A stretch of 21,178 nt of DNA from VGKP01 sp964578345. GTDB taxonomy: Archaea > Nanobdellota > Nanobdellia > Pacearchaeales > GW2011-AR1. Below, piece after piece: positions 13,573 to 20,975 of this stretch. The notes beneath the pieces are model-generated. The model was not told the origin of the DNA. It saw only the letters and a program-made list of their open reading frames with translations, and made no database searches. Position numbers and translations under genes: made by a program. The DNA is taken from NCBI GenBank assembly GCA_964578345.1, contig CAZOCP010000011.1:1-21178 (forward strand), written 5' to 3'. Positions within the stretch are counted from its first letter, which is position 1; every line of letters begins with the position of its first letter.

Positions 13573-16107
13573 ATGAAAAAAGAGGGCAGGGATAGAATTT
13601 TATTAAAATCATTTATACTGTGCTCAATTATACTAGGAATATTTTTCATCTATTCAGCAGAAGGATTGCATATTATTCGTTCAATCGCGGGCTCGGGCGT
13701 TAATAACATTACTGGCCCGGTAAATGAAGATGTTACTTTCCAATATAATATTTCTGTTAATAACACGGAAGTAACTGCATCTGCAAATATTACAGTAATA
13801 AATATTACCCTTCCTGCCAATTTCAATTTCACTACGAACACAAACTTAACAAATCAAACTTCTCTCATTACTATTTTTGCAAATACAACTTATGTTTTGT
13901 CATGGAATGCTACGAATGGACTTGTCTGGAATACAACTTTGAATTACTTCTTATTTAATGCAACAGCATCAGAGCCTGGTTATTATAATATATCAATAAC
14001 AACGGTGAATGTGTCCGGATTTTTTAATACGACTAATATATCAGTTACTGTTAATGATACGACTGTTCCAAGCAATATAACATATCAAGGTCTTACTCCT
14101 ACAAATGGCTCTTTCCTCGCAGGAGATAGTATATTTTTAAACATAAGTGCGTATGACAATGGAGCAATTCAGTCCTTATTGGCTCGTCTTGGTTTAGCAA
14201 ATTCAACAAGCGCGATTAACAGCACGAATTTGACCACAATATCAAATATTTCTCAAGAGCTTAAATTAAATAATAATTACACTATTAACTTTACTGGATT
14301 AAGTGATGGTCTTTATATAATAAACGTAACGGTCAACGACACACGTAATAATATTAATTACAGTGAAACACGCACGATTGTTCTAGATAAGACGGTTCCT
14401 GTGCCGAGCTATGATTCGACAACAGAGGGTAATGGAACATTCCTAGCTAGAAACTATACAATTGTAAACTTGAGCATGATAGAAGTAAATCTAAATAATA
14501 CTAACGTTAGTCTATTTAATGCTACTGGGAGTTTCTTTTCGTCAAATTTGACTCGCTCAAATGTATCTTTTTATATCAACTTTACTCATCTTTTAGATGG
14601 AGTATACTTCTTCAATGCGACTATTAATGACAGCGCAGGCAATAGAAACTTGTCTTTATTGACAAGAACTGTGATAATTGATACGACAGTTCCTGTTCCG
14701 AGCTATGGAACACAAGCAGACGGTAATGCAAGCTTTGTAGCTAGGCCTTTTGTTTTAGTAAATATATCAGTTGTCGAAGCAAACTTTAATTTTACGAATG
14801 TAAGCTTATATAATGCAACCGGCAGTTTGAATAATACCGTCTTAAATAGGACAATCAGCCAGTTAGTAAACTTTAGTGGCTTAAGCGATGGAGTTTATTT
14901 CTTCAATGCAACGGTTAATGACAGTGCAGGATTTAGTAATAACACTATTGCAACTAGAACAATAACAGTTGATACGACAGTTCCAGTGCCGAGCTATGGA
15001 ATTGGAACAGATGCAAATAATACATTTACAAAAAGAAATTTTGTTATTGTGAATGTCTCAATTACTGAAACAAATCTAAATTATACTAATGTTACTTTGC
15101 ATAATAGTACGGGAGGGCCTTCAGCAAGCAACTTTAGTTATAATAGCACACTTGGCTCGCTCTATATTAACTTTACTGGGATAAGCAGTGGAGTTTACTT
15201 TTTCAATACCACTGTCAATGACAGCGCTGGAAATAGAAACTTGTCTTTGCAGACCAGAACAATAACAGTAGATACTAATAATCCGAGTGTTACTCAGGGA
15301 GATTCAGATTCAACAAGTACTGTAATCAATGCGTCTATCACTATTTCTGATTCTACGACAACAATTAACGGAACTTGTACAGTAGATAGAAGCGGAGCAA
15401 CGGTTACAGGAACTGGCAGCCCTCAAAGAGTCTCAGAATCAGGATTGACTTGCTCTACTACTTATACCTATGTGGTTACTTGTGTTGATCAGGCAGGCAA
15501 TGCTGGCGGTGCAACAAAGCTGCATACAACTCTTGGCTGTGATACAGGAGGATCTGGCGGCACAGGTGGAGGTGCTGCAGGAGCAACTCCAGCAACTCCG
15601 ACTCCGACACCAACAGTCTGGACAAAAACAATTGTGATTGATGAAAAGCAATTATCTAATGGTTATGAAAACTCTCTTCAGAAAAATGAGAGAATAAATC
15701 TCACTATTAAAAATGAGAAACATTATGTAGGAGTTCTTAATGTAAGCAATAAAACAAATGAGGCTGTTTTGGAAATAGCATCGACGCCTCAGAAAATAAC
15801 TCTGCGCGTTGGAGAAACTAAGAAGGTAGAAGTGAACAATGATAAATATTATGATTTGAAAGTGACTTTGCAGAAGATTATTGGAGATAAAGCGACAGTT
15901 AATGTGGCCTCTATATTTGAGACGATACCTGAAGCAGAATCTTCTCCTGGAGCATCTAACGTTGCAGAAAGTCCTCCAGAAGAAGCTCCTGAAGAAGAAA
16001 CAGCTTCTTCATCATTCTCATCAAAAACTATATGGATTATAGGTGGGGTGGCTGTGCTGGTTATTGTAATATTGATATTTATTATAAGAAGAAATAGAAC
16101 TAAATAG
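13573..16107 (+). CDS. Sequon-rich surface glycoprotein with Ig-like repeats and C-terminal membrane anchor
   Basis: An 844-residue exported protein. Signal segment 14-32; N-terminal beta domain to about 160; four Ig/fibronectin-like repeats at 162-271, 272-369, 370-466 and 467-566. Most repeats open with D(T/K)TVPVPSY and close with DGVYFFNATVNDSAG...TRTI.VD. Then comes a shorter domain with Cys pairs (CTVDRS, LTCSTTYTYVVTCVD, LGCD), a Gly then Pro/Thr linker (about 655-685), a domain starting TKTIVIDEKQL, an acidic low-complexity stretch and a final helix (about 820-838) with basic RRNRTK tail. Several dozen N-x-S/T sequons crowd the repeats, so heavy N-glycosylation is likely. The helix-plus-basic-tail end is the form sorting enzymes act on; an archaeosortase is encoded 4 kb away, but no PGF-CTERM-type motif is present. 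Confidence 0.85.
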   Translation: MKKEGRDRILLKSFILCSIILGIFFIYSAEGLHIIRSIAGSGVNNITGPVNEDVTFQYNISVNNTEVTASANITVINITLPANFNFTTNTNLTNQTSLITIFANTTYVLSWNATNGLVWNTTLNYFLFNATASEPGYYNISITTVNVSGFFNTTNISVTVNDTTVPSNITYQGLTPTNGSFLAGDSIFLNISAYDNGAIQSLLARLGLANSTSAINSTNLTTISNISQELKLNNNYTINFTGLSDGLYIINVTVNDTRNNINYSETRTIVLDKTVPVPSYDSTTEGNGTFLARNYTIVNLSMIEVNLNNTNVSLFNATGSFFSSNLTRSNVSFYINFTHLLDGVYFFNATINDSAGNRNLSLLTRTVIIDTTVPVPSYGTQADGNASFVARPFVLVNISVVEANFNFTNVSLYNATGSLNNTVLNRTISQLVNFSGLSDGVYFFNATVNDSAGFSNNTIATRTITVDTTVPVPSYGIGTDANNTFTKRNFVIVNVSITETNLNYTNVTLHNSTGGPSASNFSYNSTLGSLYINFTGISSGVYFFNTTVNDSAGNRNLSLQTRTITVDTNNPSVTQGDSDSTSTVINASITISDSTTTINGTCTVDRSGATVTGTGSPQRVSESGLTCSTTYTYVVTCVDQAGNAGGATKLHTTLGCDTGGSGGTGGGAAGATPATPTPTPTVWTKTIVIDEKQLSNGYENSLQKNERINLTIKNEKHYVGVLNVSNKTNEAVLEIASTPQKITLRVGETKKVEVNNDKYYDLKVTLQKIIGDKATVNVASIFETIPEAESSPGASNVAESPPEEAPEEETASSSFSSKTIWIIGGVAVLVIVILIFIIRRNRTK

Positions 16108-16111
16108 GTTA

Positions 16112-16247
16112 TTATGTCAAGATTCTTGACGAAAACCTTGGCTTTAAGCCAAGGTTGAATCTTGAGCATCCAAAACACGAGCGCCTGTCACAAACCTCGG
16201 CTTTTAAGCCGAGGTGGCGCATCGTGTTTTTGATGTCAAGGAACAAC
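16112..16247 (+). repeat. Structured extragenic element C (composite)
   Basis: Starts TTATGTCAAG just after the surface protein stop. The first hairpin is TCAAGATTC/GAATCTTGA (16117-16125/16157-16165), enclosing an unpaired TTGACGAA and AACCTTGGCT/AGCCAAGGTT (16134-16143/16147-16156). The core follows: CATC/GATG (16167-16170/16232-16235); P1 AAAACACGA/TCGTGTTTT (16172-16180/16222-16230); P2 GCGCC/GGCGC (16181-16185/16216-16220); bulged A16221; loop TGTCACAAA (16186-16194) opposite T16215; P3 CCTCGGC/GCCGAGG (16195-16201/16208-16214) with TTTTAA. It ends ATGTCAAGGAACAAC (16233-16247), a 15-mer identical to the start of element A, as if a second unit began and was cut short. Confidence 0.82.
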
Positions 16248-16298
16248 TCCATACTTTAGTAGTAAACCAGTTTCAGCAGTAAAATTTCTGTTAACTCA

Positions 16299-16739
16299 TT
16301 ATTTATTTTCTAAATCTCTTCTCAAAAGATTAATAATTTCTTCTCCGCACTTATCCCAAAAATATAAAATTTCTTCCGCTTGGTTGATAGAAGTTCTAAA
16401 CCCCCGATAATTTACGTCGTGTCTTATTTTTTTAAACCTGTCTAATGAATTTAATTTCACTTTATCTTTTATATCAAATTCTTTAAGTATTTCCATGCTT
16501 ACTTCATGATTTCCAGGTTCAAAACCAAGAATCCCCAATTTTGCATCCCCCAATTGCCTAATCGATTCATAAATCTCCCTGAAAATCAGAGTTGCAGTAT
16601 CATCATTTAGCTTAATTGTTCTTGTAACTTTAGCATTTATCTCAGCAGAATATATCATTAATTTAATTTTTTCTAAATCTTTCTGCTTATTTCTTAATGC
16701 TCCTGTTCTAAGCCAGATATCTATAAACTCTTTTTTCAT
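16299..16739 (-). CDS. HEPN-domain protein (toxin-like partner of an MNT nucleotidyltransferase)
   Basis: A 146-residue all-helical protein when started at ATG 16739, which overlaps the upstream stop as ATGA and follows an AGAGGT Shine-Dalgarno-like site; the longer frame from 16763 is less likely. RFKKIRHDVNYRG (101-113) fits the HEPN Rx4-6H motif (Arg101-His107) followed by Tyr111, the pattern of HEPN ribonucleases. In HEPN-MNT toxin-antitoxin pairs the HEPN protein cleaves RNA and the nucleotidyltransferase neutralises it, often by AMPylating a Tyr next to the motif. That function is inferred from family and gene order. The HEPN gene is downstream here. It ends 50 nt from element C. Confidence 0.75.
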   Translation of the reverse strand: MKKEFIDIWLRTGALRNKQKDLEKIKLMIYSAEINAKVTRTIKLNDDTATLIFREIYESIRQLGDAKLGILGFEPGNHEVSMEILKEFDIKDKVKLNSLDRFKKIRHDVNYRGFRTSINQAEEILYFWDKCGEEIINLLRRDLENK

Positions 16740-17320
16740 TTTTTTACCTCTAAAAATCCCCATAGCAAAATGCCGTTTGCTATATTGTTAAATACTCCCA
16801 TATCAATATTCTCCCTGCTAAATAAATGCATCTGTATTTTTCTGCCTATAATCTGTTCAAACTCCCTAAGCTCTCTCAATACCATAATTTGATATTCCTT
16901 AGCTTCGCTTGTTTCTATTGCTATATCAATATCAGAATTAGATAGGTCTTCTCCTTTTCTAAAACTGCCAAATAAAACTATGGCTTTAGGATTTTTGAAA
17001 AAATCTATTAAAAATTCAACTAATCCGCTTTTATACACAAAATTCAAGTTGTAGACTATTTTGCTTCTAATATAAAGCCAATTTGTTTGATTTGCTTTTA
17101 TTCTCCATATCTTGCTTAATTTTTCAATGTTTATCAGCCCCGCTTCCTTAAATTCTTCTAAAATTCCCCCTATATTTGCTTTTGCGACGCTTGCTTCTTT
17201 AGCTAAATCGCTTAAGCTAAACTCCTTTTCAGGATATCTAAATAAAACTTCGATAATCTTGTTTTTAGCGGTTTCTTCATATAACTTAAGGTATCTTTTA
17301 TGAACAATTGGTTTTATCAT
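16736..17320 (-). CDS. HTH-MNT nucleotidyltransferase (antitoxin-like)
   Basis: A 194-residue protein with two domains. Residues about 20-75 are a winged helix (FSLSDLAKEASVAKANIGGILEEFKEAGLI). Residues about 105-190 are a minimal nucleotidyltransferase with the hallmark GS at 118-119 (VLFGSFRKGEDLSNSDIDIAI) and metal ligands Asp130 and Asp132. The fused HTH could let the protein bind its own promoter. ATGA overlap with the HEPN gene and co-transcription from one leaderless promoter are typical of a MNT-HEPN toxin-antitoxin module. Confidence 0.85.
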   Translation of the reverse strand: MIKPIVHKRYLKLYEETAKNKIIEVLFRYPEKEFSLSDLAKEASVAKANIGGILEEFKEAGLINIEKLSKIWRIKANQTNWLYIRSKIVYNLNFVYKSGLVEFLIDFFKNPKAIVLFGSFRKGEDLSNSDIDIAIETSEAKEYQIMVLRELREFEQIIGRKIQMHLFSRENIDMGVFNNIANGILLWGFLEVKK

Positions 17321-17342
17321 ATTACATATGTTATAAATAAGA

Positions 17343-17360
17343 ACTATTTAAATCTTTCTA
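17343..17360 (-). promoter_or_regulatory. Promoter of the MNT-HEPN operon
   Basis: On minus, AGAAAGATTTAAATAGTTC is a BRE plus TATA about 26 nt before ATG 17320. ATATGTTATAAATAAG between it and the gene could hold the operator for the HTH domain. Confidence 0.6.
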
Positions 17361-17444
17361 TATGTGAGCTGAGCGTACACTGAAGCTAAATCTCGCCTAA
17401 ACTGACTAAAAAATTTTCTCGCCGGCCCAAAAAATAGAAGAGTT

Positions 17445-17454
17445 ATATTTTTAA
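17445..17454 (+). promoter_or_regulatory. TATA box of the 182-residue membrane protein gene
   Basis: TATTTTTAAA lies about 26 nt before ATG 17477, with no Shine-Dalgarno site. The stretch 17361-17444 shows nothing else. Confidence 0.5.
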
Positions 17455-17476
17455 ACATCTGTCTTTTTTATATTAT

Positions 17477-18025
17477 ATGCAAAAAATACAGACAACTGAA
17501 GAAAAAGAGAGAAAAACAGCGCGAAATCGCAGAATAATAAGCATATTCCTTCTTTCTCTTTTAGTTATTAGCAGCCTTGGCTTTGCTTTTATTTATTATC
17601 AAGATTCCAGTGCGGTGCAAGATTCTACAGATCAGCAGGAATCAGCAAACGGCAGATGGAACTTAAAAATAGGAGAGGAAACAATATCATTTGCTAACTC
17701 TCCTGAAAGTGTTGCAGACATACCAATTAATTTAAACATTACGGCGCAAGATTATCTAAATAGCTCTGTTTATCTAGTTTCGGACAGCGACGCAATTTCA
17801 GAGGAGATTCGGACAACTCTTGGTAAATATATTAATCTTAAGTCTGCATGTCTCGGCAGATGTGAAGAAAATCTTCCTGAAAAGAACTGCACGGATAATT
17901 TAATTGTATGGAACAACTCAGAATCTACAAGAGTTTATCAACAGGAAAACTGTGTTTTTATTGAAGGAGATATCAGAGCCGCCGATGCTTTTTTATTTAA
18001 GATTATGGGAGTTTCTAGCCAATAG
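17477..18025 (+). CDS. Single-pass membrane protein, unknown (paralogue of next gene)
   Basis: A 182-residue protein with a charged cytoplasmic start, one helix (about 21-46) and an extracellular domain. Its C-terminal half (VYLVSDSDAISEEI, then ACLGRCEENLPEKNCTDNLIVW, ENCVFIEGDIRAADAFLFKIMG) has the same order of motifs as the next gene: a short strand, a 'd.i..el' helix, a Cys-flanked segment, 'D.ni.' strand, 'NC..i.g' strand, and a final helix. This suggests tandem duplication. Family not recognised. Four or so Cys suggest disulfides outside the cell. Confidence 0.6.
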   Translation: MQKIQTTEEKERKTARNRRIISIFLLSLLVISSLGFAFIYYQDSSAVQDSTDQQESANGRWNLKIGEETISFANSPESVADIPINLNITAQDYLNSSVYLVSDSDAISEEIRTTLGKYINLKSACLGRCEENLPEKNCTDNLIVWNNSESTRVYQQENCVFIEGDIRAADAFLFKIMGVSSQ

Positions 18026-18039
18026 CCGAAAGCTTTAAA
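18026..18039 (+). promoter_or_regulatory. Promoter of the 225-residue membrane protein gene
   Basis: CCGAAAGCTTTAAA directly after the preceding stop matches the BRE/TATA form seen at the S-layer gene, about 27 nt before ATG 18063. The second paralogue can thus be expressed separately as a leaderless mRNA. Confidence 0.65.
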
Positions 18040-18062
18040 ATGCCTTTTTAATAATATTTAAC

Positions 18063-18740
18063 ATGGTTAAAAAAAATATAAAGAGAAAACGAGAGCAGCT
18101 TAAAAAAAATATTTATTCAAAGAAAAACCAGAGCAAACAATTCTTTGGGATAGTTATTACTCTTGCAGCCCTACTGCTCTTATTTATCGGCTCTTACTTA
18201 TTTTTCCAAAGTAAAAAGAGTTTTGTTTACGAAGGCTTGTCATTTAACAAGGAAAAATTTGGGCAAATCCCTGTATTTCATTACTCTTACTTTTTTAAAG
18301 ACCTTGAAGGAAATCAATACGAATATAATTTATACCTTAGAAATGACCCAAGGAAAAATGCAGTTCCTATGACTGGAGAAGTTCTATATACTATCGGAGT
18401 TCCGGTTTATATTTCTATTAATAGCACGGGGCTTAATAAATGCCCTCAAAGCAGCATAGCAATTGCAGATCTTACTTCATTTTTATCAGATAATTTATTA
18501 GTTGTAAAGAGCGGGGTTCCAGATGACTTTATTGCTAAAGAATTGAATCGAACTTATGCAACTTGCGATACTCATCCAGATAATGTCGTTATTTTAATTA
18601 AAGAAGGTACTAACACAATAATAACAAAGAAAAATAACTGCTATGTTATAGAAGTTGCTAACTGCGAGATTCTTCCTGCAATTGAAAAGTTTAAGACGCA
18701 GTCAGTTATAAATGCTAAAAGCAGAAACAAATTAAGATAA
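18063..18740 (+). CDS. Single-pass membrane protein, unknown (paralogue of previous gene)
   Basis: A 225-residue protein with a strongly basic N-terminus (KKNIKRKREQLKKN), a helix at about 28-48 and an extracellular domain. FHYSYFFKDLEGNQYEYNLYLRNDPRKNAVPMTGEVLY is an extra beta region, and LLVVKSGVPDDFIAKEL, TCDTHPDNVVILIKEG and NNCYVIEVANCEILPAIEKF align in order with the C-terminal half of the preceding protein. No enzyme motif is visible. Converges with the DedA gene, whose stop lies 5 nt away. Confidence 0.62.
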   Translation: MVKKNIKRKREQLKKNIYSKKNQSKQFFGIVITLAALLLLFIGSYLFFQSKKSFVYEGLSFNKEKFGQIPVFHYSYFFKDLEGNQYEYNLYLRNDPRKNAVPMTGEVLYTIGVPVYISINSTGLNKCPQSSIAIADLTSFLSDNLLVVKSGVPDDFIAKELNRTYATCDTHPDNVVILIKEGTNTIITKKNNCYVIEVANCEILPAIEKFKTQSVINAKSRNKLR

Positions 18741-18745
18741 TGCTC

Positions 18746-19372
18746 TTATTTCTTGTTTCTCATATATTCTATGAATGGAGGAATTAGCGATATTATAACT
18801 ATAATGTAAGTTACAAGCGCCAGGTTTTCTTTAATAAATTCAATACTGCCTAAATAATAACCTCCAAAAACAAATATGGCTACCCATAACATTCCTCCAA
18901 AAACATTGTAGCCTAAGAAAGTTACATAGTCCATCTTCCCAACACCTGCAATAAATGGCGCAAATGTCCTCACAATTGGCACAAATCTTGCCAATACGAT
19001 GGTTTTTCCTCCATATTTGTCATAGAAGTCTTTTGTCTTCTCTAAATATTTCTTCTTAAAAAATATGGTTTTAGAAAAAACTTTTTCTCCGAAATAGCTC
19101 CCAATCCAATAATTGACAGTGTCTCCAAGAATTGAAGCTGAAGAAAGCAAAAAGAAAAGGAGGAATACATCTAAATCTCCTTGAGCGGCAAATGTTCCTG
19201 TAATGAAAATCAGAGAATCTCCAGGTAAAAATGGAGTTATAATTAATCCTGTCTCGCAGAAAATGATCAAGAATAATATTATATAAGCCAGGGTTCCGTA
19301 ATTTTGAAGAATTACTTCGATATATCTGTCGACATGCAGTATGAAATCAAAAAATTTTAAGATTATCTCCAT
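18746..19372 (-). CDS. DedA-family membrane protein (VTT domain)
   Basis: A 208-residue polytopic membrane protein of the DedA/SNARE-associated (VTT) superfamily, whose bacterial members include the undecaprenyl-phosphate flippase UptA. Signatures: Glu40 in FCETG, FLPGDSLIF (48-56), GD at 83-84, YGGKTIVLARFVPIVRTFAPFIAGVGKM (120-147) with Arg129 and Arg135, and GGMLW (159-163). In an archaeon a polyprenyl-phosphate carrier such as dolichyl phosphate would be the parallel substrate, fitting the glycoproteins here; that is inference. The ATG lies 10 nt inside the archaeosortase gene, preceded by an AAGGAGAG Shine-Dalgarno, so it is translationally coupled. Confidence 0.9.
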   Translation of the reverse strand: MEIILKFFDFILHVDRYIEVILQNYGTLAYIILFLIIFCETGLIITPFLPGDSLIFITGTFAAQGDLDVFLLFFLLSSASILGDTVNYWIGSYFGEKVFSKTIFFKKKYLEKTKDFYDKYGGKTIVLARFVPIVRTFAPFIAGVGKMDYVTFLGYNVFGGMLWVAIFVFGGYYLGSIEFIKENLALVTYIIVIISLIPPFIEYMRNKK

Positions 19373-20016
19373 TGTTTACTCTCCTTTTTAGTTCTACTCC
19401 AAAGCCATCGCGAGTCGCTGTAAAATGGAATTGCTTTGATAGAAAATATAGTGATATGGATAAACCATACTAAAATTACTAAAATAGTGCTTCCAAAATA
19501 CCAAACAGCCTTATGAGTAAAGTCGAAATATATGCTGTCTATAAATAAAGCAAACAAGAATATTCTGGCAATATTCAATAATAAAAAAGAGCCCAATAAA
19601 AACGCTAGACTTTTTATGCGCTGTGCAAAGCGCATCGGCGTTGTTAAGTTCAAAATAAGAAATAAGTAATAGGCTGCTCCGGCTATGCATGCGGGCACAA
19701 GCTCTATTGTTGCATTGGACAGCATTATTAGATTAGTTCCGTGTATTATTTGCGCATCCGCAGCTATTTTTAATAAAAAAAATACCGGATAAATTGTGAG
19801 GGGAGTAAAGATGAAATATATTATATGCAAATTTCCCAGCCCTAATGTTAATGCAACTAAATATCTTGCTATTAAAAAAAATATGTATTTTCTATGCATT
19901 AAAATTTTAGAATATTGCTCTTTAATAATCTGCTTGTCTTTGAGAGTGTCGCCTATCGGTTGATGATTTAGGTGTCGCATAGCGGTTGGTGAAGGGGTTT
20001 TTATTTTATCTATCAA
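19363..20016 (-). CDS. Archaeosortase/exosortase-family protein
   Basis: A 217-residue polytopic protein from the TTG at 20016. The catalytic trio of archaeosortases is visible: Cys110 in ELVPACIAGA, Arg151 in LLNIARIFLF and His168 in FTHKAVWYF. The spacing and helices match PacArchaeo-type sortases, membrane transpeptidases that cut surface proteins near a C-terminal helix and join them to a lipid. The start is uncertain: residues 8-24 fall on a tandem DNA repeat (19946-19992), the codon at 20016 is TTG with no clear Shine-Dalgarno, and ATG 19980 or ATG 19899 (just before the first helix) are alternatives. Co-expressed with DedA. The nearby surface protein is a possible substrate. Confidence 0.82.
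   Translation of the reverse strand: MIDKIKTPSPTAMRHLNHQPIGDTLKDKQIIKEQYSKILMHRKYIFFLIARYLVALTLGLGNLHIIYFIFTPLTIYPVFFLLKIAADAQIIHGTNLIMLSNATIELVPACIAGAAYYLFLILNLTTPMRFAQRIKSLAFLLGSFLLLNIARIFLFALFIDSIYFDFTHKAVWYFGSTILVILVWFIHITIFSIKAIPFYSDSRWLWSRTKKESKQWR
19946..19992. repeat. Imperfect tandem repeat in the archaeosortase 5' region
   Basis: A 21-nt unit beginning GTGTCGC occurs at 19946-19966 and 19972-19992 (18 of 21 bases identical, period 26). It lies in the first codons of the archaeosortase frame, which argues that this part may be leader rather than coding. Confidence 0.65.
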
Positions 20017-20126
20017 CTTTGTAAGAAAGGGAGCAGTAGATATGCAGACACCAGCAGAAAGGTGCAGTATGGGAGTTCAGGGTAATTCTTGGAAAACTTT
20101 ACTTTGAAGAGTTTGAAACAGAATAA
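20017..20126. other. Intergenic stretch between archaeosortase and HEPN-like gene
   Basis: No gene seen. CACC-AGCAGAAA-GGTG (within 20054-20075) is a small inverted repeat. No clear TATA box at the correct distance for the TTG start of the archaeosortase, which again leaves its start open. Confidence 0.3.
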
Positions 20127-20567
20127 TTAATTAACTAAGACGTCCTCATCAGGTGTAGATTCTACAAAACTTGTTTTTAGAAGATTAATTCTTTTTTCAA
20201 GTATCTTTTCAAACTTACTTATTAATCTATCAATCTCTTCCCTTTTCAATTTTAGTCCATCTTTATCTAGAAAATTATTATAAAAATTAGCATGTAAGAT
20301 TTCTGCTTCCTTAAAGCCTTTGAATATATTATCGTCTTGCTCTTCTTCTGATAATTCTCTTGAAAACTCAATCATTTTAGCATGTTCGCTTATCTTTTTA
20401 TTATACGTCAGTCCTATAGCGTAAATTAAAGAGTTTACAGTGCCCCATAGAAATTCAGAAGCTTTTGCAATCCTTTCATCTATTAGATGTTTTTCAAAAT
20501 TTTCATAGTAATGTTTAGCCAAAGATTTTCTTTTGTCTATTTCAGAAATAATTTTTGAAAGTTCCAC
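20127..20567 (-). CDS. PaREP1/HEPN-like helical protein
   Basis: A 146-residue all-helical protein starting at GTG 20567, which shares one base with the upstream stop (TAGTG). KASEFLWGTVNSLIYAIG (35-52), ISEHAKMIEF (59-68), and EAEILHANFYNNFLD (87-101) match the archaeal PaREP1-type HEPN pattern (aSe.lWga...l.a.a....h..h..., then A..LHaNFYe). In such proteins a canonical catalytic RxxxxH is often missing, and none is evident here. The role of PaREP1 proteins is not settled; toxin-antitoxin or RNA-related functions are proposed for HEPN relatives. Coupling to a small partner with an operator-bearing promoter supports a toxin-antitoxin-like unit. Confidence 0.68.
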   Translation of the reverse strand: MELSKIISEIDKRKSLAKHYYENFEKHLIDERIAKASEFLWGTVNSLIYAIGLTYNKKISEHAKMIEFSRELSEEEQDDNIFKGFKEAEILHANFYNNFLDKDGLKLKREEIDRLISKFEKILEKRINLLKTSFVESTPDEDVLVN

Positions 20568-20965
20568 TATATTGTAACGTCCCTTTGAGAATAAACCTTG
20601 ACTTTTTTACCATTGATTTCAACTTCAGTTATATAAATACTTAGATAAGCTTTTTCTGGTAAAATGCCATATTCTCTAAGTTTATGCCAAGTATCTTTAG
20701 AAATATATAGTGAATCAAGACCCAAACTAGCTGAAGTAAGTAAAAACTCAGACTCTATTTCAGGAATATTAGGTATAGCCCTTAAGCCCCCAAATTCTGT
20801 ACTTTCTAAACATCTTACTATCTTACCGTAAACTTTAACCCTGCTTTCCTTTATCTCATAAGGTATACGGAGAGATTCGGAATTCAATACAATCCTTAAA
20901 TTTGAATATCCCTCAATCAAAACAGACCCTGCAGAAAGTCTAACAGTATTAATTATCAAAACCAT
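20567..20965 (-). CDS. Small partner of the PaREP1/HEPN-like protein, unknown
   Basis: A 132-residue mostly beta protein, not recognised with confidence. VRLSAGSVLIEGYSNLRIVL and VKVYGKIVRC suggest short strands, and SLGLDSLYISKDTWHKLREYGILPEKAYLSIYI resembles the region after the active Asp in archaeal clan AA aspartic-protease-like proteins, but the catalytic D-T-G triad is not there (TSASLG instead), so an inactive relative is only a weak suggestion. Leaderless promoter and upstream position, with 1-nt coupling to the PaREP1 gene, make it the likely antitoxin or accessory subunit; that is inferred from layout only. Confidence 0.6.
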   Translation of the reverse strand: MVLIINTVRLSAGSVLIEGYSNLRIVLNSESLRIPYEIKESRVKVYGKIVRCLESTEFGGLRAIPNIPEIESEFLLTSASLGLDSLYISKDTWHKLREYGILPEKAYLSIYITEVEINGKKVKVYSQRDVTI

Positions 20966-20975
20966 ATTTTTAATT

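Noticed and set aside
1626..16235. K-turn, C/D or H/ACA guide RNA
   Set aside because: No RUGAUGA/CUGA boxes, no tandem G-A pairs, and the 9/1 asymmetric loop does not form a two-sided pseudouridylation pocket.
16740..16763. Longer HEPN start at 16763
   Set aside because: ATG 16739 has an AGAGGT ribosome site and an ATGA overlap with the nucleotidyltransferase stop; the eight extra residues lie inside that gene.
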